64,000 bases of DNA, taken from contig CAILVF010000038.1 of the NCBI GenBank assembly GCA_903837605.1, forward strand, positions 1 through 64,000. Direction: 5' to 3'. Below are positions 17,569 through 26,773 of the stretch, in pieces. Source of the stretch: an uncultured Bacteroidales bacterium (lineage in GTDB: Bacteria; Bacteroidota; Bacteroidia; Bacteroidales; FEN-979). A program made the translations under genes and the position numbers. The notes beneath the pieces are model-generated. The model was not told the origin of the DNA and did not search any database. It saw only the letters and a program-made list of their open reading frames with translations. Each line of letters opens with the position of its first letter. The first letter of the stretch is position 1.

Positions 17569-17576
17569 AAATATAC
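17569..17576 (-). promoter_or_regulatory. -7 promoter box upstream of small hypothetical gene
   Basis: TATATTTG on the minus strand, with TTGACA 19 bp further upstream, is a good -33/-7 arrangement. It is only 8 bp from the ATG at 17560, so the transcript would be nearly leaderless or the gene would start further in. Confidence 0.5.
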
Positions 17577-17630
17577 GAAAATCAACCTGGTTGTCAAGGT
17601 ATGGCAATAATTAATGCCCGGCCTCCTCCC

Positions 17631-17649
17631 CTCCCTCATCCGCAGTCAT
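17631..17649 (+). repeat. dispersed 19-bp repeat, copy 1
   Basis: CTCCCTCATCCGCAGTCAT, identical over 19 bp to 24059-24077. Its 14-bp core CTCATCCGCAGTCA recurs at 42952-42965 and 47117-47130. Located between divergent genes, 30 bp before the -7 box of the next gene. Confidence 0.8.
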
Positions 17650-17678
17650 TTCCTGGTTTTATTCAATCGTACGTTTAC

Positions 17679-17686
17679 TAACTTTG
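17679..17686 (+). promoter_or_regulatory. -7 promoter box for nucleoid-associated protein operon
   Basis: TAACTTTG, 23 bp before the ATG at 17710. Since it lies after an in-frame ATG at 17614, it also argues for the shorter protein. Confidence 0.6.
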
Positions 17687-17709
17687 CATCTCTTAAAACA
17701 CTGCAACAA

Positions 17710-18750
17710 ATGGAAATGATTCTGAAGGATAGTGCTTCAATAATGGGGATAGCAATCCATAAGGTGGGGAATAAATTAAACGAGGGGCTTCATTTGTCGA
17801 AATCGTTGTTTAAAACAGATGAGGAACTGGAAGGTTTATTCCTGGATTACTTTTTAACTCCTTTTAAGAACCATGAATATTTTAACCTGTACCACGATAG
17901 CGAGCTGGGCCTGAATGAGGTTTTTACATACGCCAGCCGGATCTTCGATGATCCCGGCTCTCTTTATATAAACTCAGTTTCCCTGGCAAAACATCTTTAT
18001 GAAAAAAGCACTCATCCGAAGATTAAAGGAGGTGAGTTTTACACGGTCTTTTTCAGGGATTGCTCCCTGGATGGGGAAAGAATGGATGCAGTCGGGCTGT
18101 TCAAATCTGAAAATAAAGACACCTACCTTAAAGTATTTCCTCGTGGCGATGGTTTCGGGATCGAAAGCGAACAGGGGATAAACATCAATAAACTTGATAA
18201 GGGATGCCTGGTATTCAACAAAGAAAGGGAAAAGGGCTATATCGTTTCAGTGATTGATAACACCAATAAGGGAGCTGAGGCACAGTACTGGATTGACGAC
18301 TTTCTGCATGTAAGGCAGCGAAAAGATGAGTATTACAATACCCGGAATGTACTTTCGTTATGCAAGAACTTCGTCACAGAAGAACTTCCCCGGCAGTTTG
18401 ATGTTTCCAAAGCCGACCAGTTGGACCTGCTCAATAAATCGGTGAAATTTTTCAAAGAGAACGAGAGCTTCGACATGAAGGAATTTTCAAATGAAGTGAT
18501 AGCAAACCCTGAGGTTATCGAATCATTCAAACGTTTCAAAGACTCATACCAGCGTGACCAGGATATAGATATTGCCGAGAATTTTGATATTTCCGAAAGT
18601 GCAGTTAAAAAGCAGGCCAGGGTCTTTAAAAGCGTAATCAAACTCGATAAGAACTTCCATATCTATATTCATGGCAACCGCGATCTGATCGAGCAGGGCT
18701 CAGATGAAAAAGGGAAATATTACAAAGTGTATTATAAAGTTGAGGATTAA
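17710..18750 (+). CDS. nucleoid-associated protein (YejK/NdpA family)
   Basis: About 346 residues, the usual length of the 37-kDa nucleoid-associated protein family. The N-terminal block MGIAIHKVGNKLNEG, the YWIDDFLHVR segment near the middle, and the C-terminal IYIHGNRDLIEQG are family landmarks. Proteins of this family bind DNA or nucleoids; their precise role is poorly defined and some sit in phage-defence neighbourhoods, for which I see no sign here. I start at ATG 17710 because the -7 box at 17679 lies inside any longer version. Three bases separate its stop from the next gene, so it heads a three-gene operon with the YdeI and MFS genes. Confidence 0.9.
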   Translation: MEMILKDSASIMGIAIHKVGNKLNEGLHLSKSLFKTDEELEGLFLDYFLTPFKNHEYFNLYHDSELGLNEVFTYASRIFDDPGSLYINSVSLAKHLYEKSTHPKIKGGEFYTVFFRDCSLDGERMDAVGLFKSENKDTYLKVFPRGDGFGIESEQGININKLDKGCLVFNKEREKGYIVSVIDNTNKGAEAQYWIDDFLHVRQRKDEYYNTRNVLSLCKNFVTEELPRQFDVSKADQLDLLNKSVKFFKENESFDMKEFSNEVIANPEVIESFKRFKDSYQRDQDIDIAENFDISESAVKKQARVFKSVIKLDKNFHIYIHGNRDLIEQGSDEKGKYYKVYYKVED

Positions 18751-18753
18751 ATA

Positions 18754-19338
18754 ATGAACGCAGCCGGTAAACCGGACCTGCCCCTTATTTCCTTCAGTTC
18801 CCGCAAGGAACTGTCATCATGGCTTGAAAACAACCATAGTCTTGAAACCGGCATCTGGATTAAATTCTACAAAAAGAACTCCGGGGTTCCAACGGTTACA
18901 TATCATGAAGCATTGCTTGAAGCTTTATGCTACGGCTGGATCGACGGGCAACTGAAAAAATTTGACGAAGCTGCCTACATTCAGAAATTCACGCCAAGAC
19001 GTCCCAAAAGCGGCTGGTCTAAACGGAATATCGGGTTAGTGGCTCAATTGCAGGAGGAAGGGAAAATGAAACCTTCAGGATTAAAACAAGTTGAATCTGC
19101 AATGGCTGACGGCCGATGGGAATTTGCATACGATTCTCCAAGCAGAATGACAGTCCCTGCCGATTTTATCAAAAGACTATCGAAGGATAAAAAGGGCCTT
19201 CGATTTTTTAAAACCCTCGGCAAAGCAAATCTTTACTCAATTGCATACCGCCTTCAAACTGCCAAAACCCCCGAGTTAAGGGAGAAACGATTGACATTAA
19301 TGCTGGGGATGATGTCAAGGGAAGAGAAATTCCATTGA
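18754..19338 (+). CDS. YdeI/OmdA family protein
   Basis: 194 residues of the YdeI or OmpD-associated (OmdA) family. Hallmarks are the N-terminal FSSRKELSSWLENNH, the TYHEALLEALCYGWIDGQLKK block and the TPRRPKSGWSKRN loop, then a C-terminal helical tail with repeated basic residues. In enterics the family is tied to resistance to polymyxin and bacteriocins, but the mechanism is unknown. It is three bases behind the nucleoid-associated gene and four bases before the MFS transporter. Confidence 0.9.
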   Translation: MNAAGKPDLPLISFSSRKELSSWLENNHSLETGIWIKFYKKNSGVPTVTYHEALLEALCYGWIDGQLKKFDEAAYIQKFTPRRPKSGWSKRNIGLVAQLQEEGKMKPSGLKQVESAMADGRWEFAYDSPSRMTVPADFIKRLSKDKKGLRFFKTLGKANLYSIAYRLQTAKTPELREKRLTLMLGMMSREEKFH

Positions 19339-19342
19339 TCCG

Positions 19343-20611
19343 ATGAAAGCCATCTTTAAATCACTCAGCTCACGCAATTACCGGATCTATTTTACCGGGC
19401 AGGGCATCTCGCTGATTGGCACCTGGATGCAGAATATTGCCATGAGCTGGCTCGTTTACAGGCTCACAGGTTCAGTATTTCTTTTAGGGCTTATCGGTTT
19501 TACAAGCCAGATCCCCACCTTCATACTTACTCCGTTTTCAGGCGTGCTTACCGACAGGTTCAACCGACTGAAGATCATGACGGTGACCCAGGTGCTTTTT
19601 ATGCTGCAGGCGTTGACTTTAACGATCCTGGTATTGTTTAACCTGGTTGAAGTATGGCATATCATCGCATTGAGCATTATCTTCGGGATCATCACGGCTT
19701 TCGATGCGCCGGCCCGCCAATCGCTGGTAATCGACCTGATCGATGACCCACAGGATCTGGGTAATGCAATCGCACTGAATTCAGCCATCTTCAACGGCGC
19801 CCGTTTAGTGGGTCCGGCTATCGCAGGGATTGCCATCGCTATGGTTGGTGAAGGGATATGCTTCCTGTTGAATACCCTCAGTTTTGCCGCTGTGATTATT
19901 GCTTTGCTGCAGATAAAAATTCCAAAAAAACAGACACCAGGTCATCCTGCTAATTTCAGGGAGAGCTTCCGAGAGGGATTCAATTATACCTTTCGCTCGA
20001 TGCCCATTCGCACATTGATCATCATGCTTGGTTTTCTGAGCCTGGCCGTGTTCCCGTTTATCATTTTACTTCCTGCATATGCGAAAGACACTTTGAAGGG
20101 AGGCCCTGACACCCTGGGTTACCTGATGTCGGCCCTGGGAGCAGGCGCACTCACTGCCGCCTTTTATATGGCCTCACGTAAATCGGTACTCGGATTAGGA
20201 AAAATCATATTCATGAGTATTGTCATACTGGGAATATCGATAACCCTTGCAGCTTTCTCAGGAAAAATATATTTGTCACTTATTGCACTGTTTGTCGGCG
20301 GATGTTCGATGATCCTTTCGCTGGCATCCATGAATACAATGTTACAGACCATCGCTGAGGAAAGCATGAGAGGCCGTGTGATGAGCTTTTATGCCATGGC
20401 GCTGATGGGGACCGCCCCATTAGGGAACCTGCTCTCAGGTGCCGTTGCAAGTGTGATCGGCATTCCTTATACATTTCTGATCTCCGGGATTTTTACCTTA
20501 TTTTCAGCCATTTGGTTTGGGCTGAACCTCAAATCCCTGAGGAAATACCTGCGACCAATTTATGCAAATAAGGGAATACTGCCCGGGATTCCCAATAAGG
20601 ATAACAGATAA
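19343..20611 (+). CDS. MFS transporter, EntS-like
   Basis: 422 residues with twelve predicted membrane segments. The beginning (LSSRNYRIYFTGQGISLIGTWMQNIAMSWLVYRLTGS) is the standard start of the MFS_3/DUF894 group, which includes the enterobactin exporter EntS; the motif-A-like loop GVLTDRFNRLKIM follows TM2. The phylum has many such exporters and the substrate cannot be called from sequence. Last gene of a short operon; convergent with the HETGH protein gene, 20 bp apart. Confidence 0.92.
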   Translation: MKAIFKSLSSRNYRIYFTGQGISLIGTWMQNIAMSWLVYRLTGSVFLLGLIGFTSQIPTFILTPFSGVLTDRFNRLKIMTVTQVLFMLQALTLTILVLFNLVEVWHIIALSIIFGIITAFDAPARQSLVIDLIDDPQDLGNAIALNSAIFNGARLVGPAIAGIAIAMVGEGICFLLNTLSFAAVIIALLQIKIPKKQTPGHPANFRESFREGFNYTFRSMPIRTLIIMLGFLSLAVFPFIILLPAYAKDTLKGGPDTLGYLMSALGAGALTAAFYMASRKSVLGLGKIIFMSIVILGISITLAAFSGKIYLSLIALFVGGCSMILSLASMNTMLQTIAEESMRGRVMSFYAMALMGTAPLGNLLSGAVASVIGIPYTFLISGIFTLFSAIWFGLNLKSLRKYLRPIYANKGILPGIPNKDNR

Positions 20612-20631
20612 AGCGGTTTTGCCCGATAGGT

Positions 20632-21243
20632 TTAATTCCTTGGAAATGCACCAGCCTTGAACAGAGGATCAAAAATGGAATTGTTGACCCATTCAAGGGC
20701 AATGAAAAAGAAAAATGTCACTATTGCAGCTGTCAGAAGTTTCGGGATAATCTTATAACCCGGCCTGGTCCTTATAAACCATAAAGCAGTTAAAAAGGTG
20801 AATATTGTGAGAAAGAAAACATCCAGCGAATGTCCTGAATAACTAAACCCCAGGGCGGCCTGTGCCTCCTGGAATTCATGTCCGCCATGCCCCCTCCCAT
20901 TGATAAAAAATAACGCGCAATACATTCCCGATACGGCGGCAGCTCCTGCGTACAGGGCCGAATTGTATTTGAAATCAGTAAACAGGAAAATAATCAATAC
21001 GACCATGATGTACAAAACTGTTCCAATGTAACCACCAAGCGAGATCCACTGGTTTTGTTCCACCGTTACAGGATGAAGTATGTATTCCATCGCCGGGGTA
21101 GGAACCGCCGGATAGCCATGCAGCCATGCCGGTATGCAATGCCCGGTCTCGTGTATGAAAACCGCAGCCATCGCACTTAAAAAATATACCGCCCAGTTTT
21201 TGATTTCCTCCTTACGATCGCTGCTCATCATTTTTTTTAACAA
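20632..21243 (-). CDS. small membrane protein with an HETGH zinc-protease motif
   Basis: 203 residues with about five hydrophobic segments. Residues 31-35 read HETGH at the end of the first membrane helix (AVFIHETGHCIPAWLHG), the position and form of the HExxH zinc site in M50 site-2 proteases. A third zinc ligand, normally LDG in M50, is not visible; a GRGHGGHEFQEA loop near residue 127 offers alternative His/Glu residues. No PDZ domain is present. So it may be a minimal intramembrane protease or an inactive relative; I do not recognise a named family. The start is either ATG 21243 or the Met pair at 21231/21228. The TfoX-like gene lies 7 bp upstream, suggesting one transcript. Confidence 0.7.
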   Translation of the reverse strand: MLKKMMSSDRKEEIKNWAVYFLSAMAAVFIHETGHCIPAWLHGYPAVPTPAMEYILHPVTVEQNQWISLGGYIGTVLYIMVVLIIFLFTDFKYNSALYAGAAAVSGMYCALFFINGRGHGGHEFQEAQAALGFSYSGHSLDVFFLTIFTFLTALWFIRTRPGYKIIPKLLTAAIVTFFFFIALEWVNNSIFDPLFKAGAFPRN

Positions 21244-21250
21244 TTTCCAT

Positions 21251-21583
21251 TCACTTTTGTGCCTTTTTCTTTTTGGGTTTAGGCTCGGGAAGTTCCCTGG
21301 CTGTGATCCTGATCAGCTCACAAAGCCATTCCCGGTCCTCAAGCTTATCTTCTATGAGAAAACTCATTTTAGCTCCGGGGTAAGCAGGTGCTTCAACAGG
21401 ATTTCCGATGAACGCCCTTCCTCCTTCAGTAGGCTTGACGAAAAATTTATTATCGGCAGCCAGAGCAACGACTTTGCTATCAAGATATACGGCGTACTCG
21501 CCAAACATCAGTTTGCTGCTTACCTCACCTGCGCTTTCAAGCTGGTCGGTGATGAATTCAATGAAATTTTTATTTGTGGCCAT
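21251..21583 (-). CDS. TfoX N-terminal domain protein
   Basis: About 110 residues matching the TfoX_N fold: FIEFITDQLESAGEVSSKLMFGEYAVYLDSKVVALAADN with the MFGE motif, then FFVKPTEGGRAFIG and a lysine-rich tail (PEPKPKKKKAQK). Full TfoX/Sxy regulators of competence have a second domain that is missing here; single-domain versions are common and of unknown function. I prefer the Met at 21583 (MATNKNFIEF); an in-frame ATG at 21601 is possible. Confidence 0.85.
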   Translation of the reverse strand: MATNKNFIEFITDQLESAGEVSSKLMFGEYAVYLDSKVVALAADNKFFVKPTEGGRAFIGNPVEAPAYPGAKMSFLIEDKLEDREWLCELIRITARELPEPKPKKKKAQK

Positions 21584-21771
21584 GGCAATCTTCACTTTCA
21601 AGGGTTGAAAAAAGGATTGAATCCAAAATTACTGCATTTAATAAAATAAACCGTATTATTCGGGGTCAACCTCATTCCTGACTTCACCTGCATGCATCAA
21701 CAAATAGACCCAGGGCGTGTAATCCGATTCAGTGTTTTGCTATATTTACATCAAATAATACATTTATCTCT

Positions 21772-24021
21772 ATGAAAAATGCCGCCCTTTTAAGATATGC
21801 GTTCAAGCGATTACTGCTTTTCCCTTGCCTCCTTATTTTTTCCATTCAGTCCTTTCCTCAGGAAAAAGCCCGCAGCGGAACCTTCAATTTCGGATTCGAA
21901 AAAGTGCTGAAAAACAAACCTCTGAAATGGGACAGCATGGGGAGTTCAGCATACCGGCTGTACCTGGATTCAACAGTGATCCACAACGGCAGGTACTCGG
22001 TTGTCATTGAATATAACGGGGATGATCCTCAATTCGGGGCATGGTCATATACTATTCCTGCAAGCTACCCGGGGAAGATGATCACCCTCAGCGGATTCAT
22101 CAGGACCGAAAATGTGAGGGACGGTTATGCCGGGCTTTGGATGCGCATCGATCCCTCAATTGCTTTCGATAATATGGGTAGCAGGGGAATCACCGGGACA
22201 ACCGAATGGACGAAATATGAGGTAAGCCTGGAAATGAATCCCGGTAAGACCAGGCAGATCGTTGTGGGCGGACTGCTGGTTGGTAAAGGCAAATTATGGA
22301 TGGATGATCTGCAAGTCAGCATTGATGGTAAGGATATAAGTGAACTGGAACCTGTTCCCGCCAGGATCTTTCCTGCTGAAAAGGACACTGTATTCGACAA
22401 AAGTTCCGGCATTGTTTCAATACAGCTTACGCCTTTGAAGACCGAAAACCTGAGGGTTCTTGGAATGGTGTGGGGATTTCTGAAGTATTACCATCCTTCA
22501 GTCGCTGCAGGTACTTATAACTGGGATTATGAAATGTTCAGAATACTGCCGGACATCCTGGCTGCAGGGAACACTGAAAAAAGGGATAAGATACTCCTTG
22601 AATGGATCAATAAACTTGGCGAGGTCAGCGGGGGAAGCAAGGATACTGCAAACCCCGGTGAAATTAAACTAAATCCTGACCTTGGCTGGATCGTAAGTTC
22701 AGGCTTGACTCCTGAGCTTACTTCAGCCCTTGAGAAGGTACGCAAGGCAGGCAGGTCCGGCGAAAATTACTATATAGGGCTTAATGAGTTTGTACTGAAT
22801 CCCGAATTTACAAATGAGAAAAATTATGCCTTGATGAGCTATCCTGATGCAGGCTTCAGAATATTGGCCTTATTCCGATACTGGAACATCATTCAATACT
22901 TCTTTCCTTATAAGTATCTTATTGGGGAAGACTGGAAACCGGTGCTTGCCGAATTCATACCCAGGTTCGTTAATGCAAACAATGAGCTGGAATATAAGCT
23001 TGCAGCCCTGGAGCTTATTGCAAGGGTACACGATACACATGCCAATATATGGAGCCAGGAAGCCGTGCTGGCTTCTTACCGTGGAAAGAATTTCTCAATC
23101 GCCCAGCTTACGTTTACTGAAGGTAAACCGGTTGTCACAGGCTTTTATAATGCAAAAAACGGTGATCATTGCTTACTTCAGCCTGGAGATGTCATCACTG
23201 AAATAGGCGGTAAGAGTGTTGAAAGCATTGTGCAGTCAAGGCTGAAATACACACCAGCTTCAAACTATCCCACCCGGTTAAGGGAAATAGCAAGAAACCT
23301 CTTACGCACAAACGATACAGTGATCGCTGTCAGGTATATAAGGAAAGGGATTACTACTTCAGTTACATTGCGTGCATATCCCTTTGAAAAAATTGATTTT
23401 ATTTCCTTCTACCATCCAAAAGACAGCTGTTTCAGGATGCTGGCTCCTGATATCTCCTATTTCAACCCAGGAACTGTTAAAGGTGCTTACCTGCCGGAGC
23501 TGTGGAAACAAATCAAAGAAACCAAAGGACTTATTATAGACCTGAGGTGTTATCCTTCTGATTTCATCGTGTTCAGCTTCGGACAATACCTGGTACCTGA
23601 AAGCACAGGATTTGTCAGGTTTTCATCTGGAAGTATTGTCCAACCCGGGCTTTTTACGATGGGACAGCTGCTCAAAGTGGGGATAGTCAATCCTGACTAT
23701 TACAAGGGGAAGGTCATAATTCTTGTGAATGAGGTCACTCAAAGCCAGGCTGAGTATACAGCAATGGCATTCAGAGTAGCCCCAAGGGCTACGGTGATCG
23801 GTTCCACTACAGCAGGAGCCGATGGAAATGTTTCAGAATTCCGTTTGCCGGGCGGTATCAGTACCATGATAAGCGGGATAGGCGTTTACTATCCCGATGG
23901 CAGGGAAACCCAGAGGGTTGGCATAATACCGGATATTGAAGTCAAACCCACTATCGAAGGTATTATCTCACATAAAGATGAATTGCTGCTGAAAGCGATT
24001 GATGTCATCGGGTCGCCCTGA
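21772..24021 (+). CDS. S41 family peptidase, secreted
   Basis: 749 residues with a signal peptide ending near SFPQ. Residues 30-200 form a jelly-roll-like domain (NFGFEKVLKNKPLKWDS ... GKLWMDDLQVSIDG) seen in other Bacteroidota S41 enzymes. The S41 core follows: an alpha-helical N-part (LGMVWGFLKYYHPS), a PDZ-like segment (LLQPGDVITEIGGKSVESI) and the catalytic end with Ser in VTQSQAEYTAMAFR near residue 656 and GSTTAGADGNVSEFRLPGG. S41 enzymes are serine/lysine peptidases of the tail-specific protease type and act in the periplasm or on the surface. A near-consensus -7 box (TATATTTA, 21741) lies 24 bp upstream. Confidence 0.93.
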   Translation: MKNAALLRYAFKRLLLFPCLLIFSIQSFPQEKARSGTFNFGFEKVLKNKPLKWDSMGSSAYRLYLDSTVIHNGRYSVVIEYNGDDPQFGAWSYTIPASYPGKMITLSGFIRTENVRDGYAGLWMRIDPSIAFDNMGSRGITGTTEWTKYEVSLEMNPGKTRQIVVGGLLVGKGKLWMDDLQVSIDGKDISELEPVPARIFPAEKDTVFDKSSGIVSIQLTPLKTENLRVLGMVWGFLKYYHPSVAAGTYNWDYEMFRILPDILAAGNTEKRDKILLEWINKLGEVSGGSKDTANPGEIKLNPDLGWIVSSGLTPELTSALEKVRKAGRSGENYYIGLNEFVLNPEFTNEKNYALMSYPDAGFRILALFRYWNIIQYFFPYKYLIGEDWKPVLAEFIPRFVNANNELEYKLAALELIARVHDTHANIWSQEAVLASYRGKNFSIAQLTFTEGKPVVTGFYNAKNGDHCLLQPGDVITEIGGKSVESIVQSRLKYTPASNYPTRLREIARNLLRTNDTVIAVRYIRKGITTSVTLRAYPFEKIDFISFYHPKDSCFRMLAPDISYFNPGTVKGAYLPELWKQIKETKGLIIDLRCYPSDFIVFSFGQYLVPESTGFVRFSSGSIVQPGLFTMGQLLKVGIVNPDYYKGKVIILVNEVTQSQAEYTAMAFRVAPRATVIGSTTAGADGNVSEFRLPGGISTMISGIGVYYPDGRETQRVGIIPDIEVKPTIEGIISHKDELLLKAIDVIGSP

Positions 24022-24058
24022 TATTCAATGTAACGGGAAGAAGGTTTATTTCAATCGG

Positions 24059-24077
24059 CTCCCTCATCCGCAGTCAT
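24059..24077 (+). repeat. dispersed 19-bp repeat, copy 2
   Basis: Identical over 19 bp to 17631-17649 and followed by a run of A residues. It lies between convergent genes, 9 bp before the stop codon of the membrane protein gene. Confidence 0.8.
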
Positions 24078-24085
24078 AAAAAAAA

Positions 24086-24691
24086 TCAGCTGATTTCCTG
24101 TTCTCTCAGGCGCTTCAGCCGTTTATGACGCTTAAACACTGTAGTGTATGCCAGTCCTGAGACAATGATCACAAGGCTTAAGCCGAACCAGGCCCATCCG
24201 GGAAGGTGCATCAATGAAGTCCTTTTGACAATGCTCAGTAAAACCGACAGGCTCATCAGCGAAGCCCAAACGATGGTCATCTGCCTGCAGCCATGAACGA
24301 AATGGGGTTCATTCCATTTCTCCTCCGGGAGGCCTTTTCGGGCATACTGCAGAACGAAAGGCTTGCCCAGGGCCAGTGTCAGCCACATCACGAAGGCTAG
24401 TGCCGAGTTGGACAGGAGGTCCATGTACATGGCCACCCACATCACATGCAACAGGTTGATGCTGACAGCACAAAAGCAGAAGAAAACAAGGGTTCCCCAG
24501 GTAAGTATGAATCCCTGTTTCAGCTCTCTGTAACCAAACAGAATGGATGCCGCAAGGCTTATTATAATAGCTCTTTCAAGGCTTCCAAGGGTGTTGCCTG
24601 AAAGGAACAGGAACAGCAGCCAGGGTAAGAACCCAAGTATTAAACCGCCGAGTTCTTTCAGATCCGGGATTATGCTTTCGGGGGATTTCAT
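24086..24691 (-). CDS. integral membrane protein of unknown function
   Basis: 201 residues with about six hydrophobic segments and a basic C-terminal tail (KRHKRLKRLREQE). The loop EEKWNEPHFVHGCRQMTIVWA between TM4 and TM5 contains several conserved-looking polar residues. It brings to mind VC0807-like and septation-protein-A-like membrane proteins, but I cannot name a family with confidence. It lies alone between the S41 peptidase and the phospholipase-D-like gene. Confidence 0.75.
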   Translation of the reverse strand: MKSPESIIPDLKELGGLILGFLPWLLFLFLSGNTLGSLERAIIISLAASILFGYRELKQGFILTWGTLVFFCFCAVSINLLHVMWVAMYMDLLSNSALAFVMWLTLALGKPFVLQYARKGLPEEKWNEPHFVHGCRQMTIVWASLMSLSVLLSIVKRTSLMHLPGWAWFGLSLVIIVSGLAYTTVFKRHKRLKRLREQEIS

Positions 24692-24810
24692 GTTGTTGTA
24701 ATGTTCAGTAAACTCATTAAGCCATTTTCAATTAGTAACAGCCGGGAAAAATTACAAATCCTGTTTCGCATTGGGATACACAGCCTTTATGCATTTTTGA
24801 AAAACTCCAA

Positions 24811-26562
24811 TCACTTCATAACTGTCATCTTCCTGGTTTCCGTATACCCGCCGGCTGTCAGTCTTATGCAATACATACCGGCCGGAAAAAGCGAAGAGTT
24901 CCAGCTCGCGGTGTGGGCTCCTGAACTTTGGGCAGCGTTCAGAAGCACTTCTACTTCGATACCATGGGAATCGAAAATGCTCAGCCTCACGAATGAAGCA
25001 GCCGGCAAATTATAAGGGATAACGGTAGAAAGGCTGAATGGATTAGGATAATTTTGTCCCAGATGCTCAGTCCTGCCGGTAGCTGAACCTGCATTGTGTA
25101 TCCCGACGGTAGTACCTCCCGACTCTTTATACCGTTTATAAAATTCCTGGTAGTAAAGGTTATTTACCCTTGCATCGAAGACGATCAGCGAATTTTCATC
25201 ATTTTTCAGAGATGCATCAGGCTCCCAGTTAAACGACCCGGTTACGGTAATTTTATTGCCCGCTGACGGGCCTGCATCGACAATAAAGTATTTATGATGC
25301 AGAAGGCCGGTTATAGTGTCGATAAAGACATCAGCTGCCGGGTTCCACGCATCCGGGACCGAAGCGCCTTTCATTCTCGGGTACGCACAGCCTGCATCAA
25401 CAGAATTTGACGAATCGAAAACACCGCTGATTTCCATTCCATGCTGAAAAATTGAATGAAGTGTATCTTCAAAATCATGAAGTGTAAATTTAAACATGCA
25501 GAAATACAGGCTCTTTGTCGTTTCGGAGCTGATGAGGTTGCATACATATCTTGTAACACTGTCGGAAGGAGAAAACCAGGCTTCCATCCGCACTCCGGCC
25601 ACATTGAATATATGGGGCACATTGTTTACTTTGATCGCACCGAACCTTGCTCTTGATTTAATCGGGATGTCTTTATGGGAACCCCACATTTCTTCAAATT
25701 CCCTGGTGTAAGCTGCACAAAGCGACTCATCCTGTACTACAATCACATTGTTCCTGTCCTGGTGCAGCTGGGCATGTGAAACATTGGCGGAGCCCGTCCA
25801 GAGATATTTAATTCCGGCATCGCTGTTATTCCTGTAATCAAAGATCCAGAACTTGTTATGCATTGAGTGGGTGGTATCGTAGTTTCGCTTCAGGACCGGG
25901 ATCCCATTTGCAACCAGTGATTCGACCAGAGGCGAATCAGGGGTATTATTCGTATAAATGAACCTGATCTTCACTCCGTTGTTTTTCGCGTGGATGAGCG
26001 CATTTAAAACAGCAGTGTAATAGGTAAATTCCCATAATGTGATATCGATGCTGTATTTTGCACTGTCAATCCGGTCAATAAGGAAGGCGGAAAAATCTAT
26101 ATTGCCATTTGCCTTTTCCCCTGTACTTACCGTAGTGTCAACGGAATGGTTAAAATAAACCACTGTTTTTCCTGTAGATGCAGACTGGGTGATGAAATAT
26201 CCCGAGTCGGCTGCGGCTCCGCCGGCATTTCGTGAAATAACCCTGTACTTGTATATTGTTGCGGGTTGAAGGTTGCTGATTGGTACAATGTGACTGCTGA
26301 CTGCGGTTGAAAAGTACAATGAATCGGCGAAGACCAACGGCTGGTAATTGGAATCTGATACCATCCACAGGATCTTGGAATCAGCCGGTGAATCGGTGGT
26401 CCAATAAACGCTTACACCGCTTTGCGAGATATTCCCGTAAGTTAATCCGGAGATCAGGGGGAGGTTGCCGGTCCCCTGCAAATCCCGTGCTCTACATTGC
26501 TCATCCAGCCAAAGGCTTTGGAAAATGAGTAAAATGATAAAAATGTAAATACTGGTTTTCAT
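24811..26562 (-). CDS. secreted phospholipase-D-like protein with T9SS type-A domain
   Basis: 583 residues: signal peptide (to about residue 25), a fibronectin-III-like domain (about 35-125, ISQSGVSVYWTTDSPADS ... TIYKYRVISRN), two PLD-type halves, and a type-A sorting domain from about 505 (LGQNYPNPFSLSTVIPY ... PAGMYCIRLTAGG). Both HKD motifs are intact: MHNKFWIFD near residue 231 and LHHKYFIVD near 421, followed by GSANVSH and GSFNWEP. PLD-superfamily enzymes cut or transfer phosphodiester bonds in lipids or DNA; the substrate is open. The protein should be exported by the type IX route, so it acts outside the cell. The gene stands alone. Confidence 0.92.
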   Translation of the reverse strand: MKTSIYIFIILLIFQSLWLDEQCRARDLQGTGNLPLISGLTYGNISQSGVSVYWTTDSPADSKILWMVSDSNYQPLVFADSLYFSTAVSSHIVPISNLQPATIYKYRVISRNAGGAAADSGYFITQSASTGKTVVYFNHSVDTTVSTGEKANGNIDFSAFLIDRIDSAKYSIDITLWEFTYYTAVLNALIHAKNNGVKIRFIYTNNTPDSPLVESLVANGIPVLKRNYDTTHSMHNKFWIFDYRNNSDAGIKYLWTGSANVSHAQLHQDRNNVIVVQDESLCAAYTREFEEMWGSHKDIPIKSRARFGAIKVNNVPHIFNVAGVRMEAWFSPSDSVTRYVCNLISSETTKSLYFCMFKFTLHDFEDTLHSIFQHGMEISGVFDSSNSVDAGCAYPRMKGASVPDAWNPAADVFIDTITGLLHHKYFIVDAGPSAGNKITVTGSFNWEPDASLKNDENSLIVFDARVNNLYYQEFYKRYKESGGTTVGIHNAGSATGRTEHLGQNYPNPFSLSTVIPYNLPAASFVRLSIFDSHGIEVEVLLNAAQSSGAHTASWNSSLFPAGMYCIRLTAGGYTETRKMTVMK

Positions 26563-26773
26563 AAATGCAATACTTGAATATTATACATATCCATTGTTTT
26601 CTCTTTCTCAGGCATAAATGTAAAAATAATAAACCAGAATGAAGATAATTACCATATCAAGCGCATAAAGAGCTTTCTAATTTCAATATTTTGCAGATAT
26701 TTGTATTGAAAATCAGGAAATATCGCTGGAAGCAGCAAGAAACCCCTAACCCCTGTAAAGAATTATTGCATTA

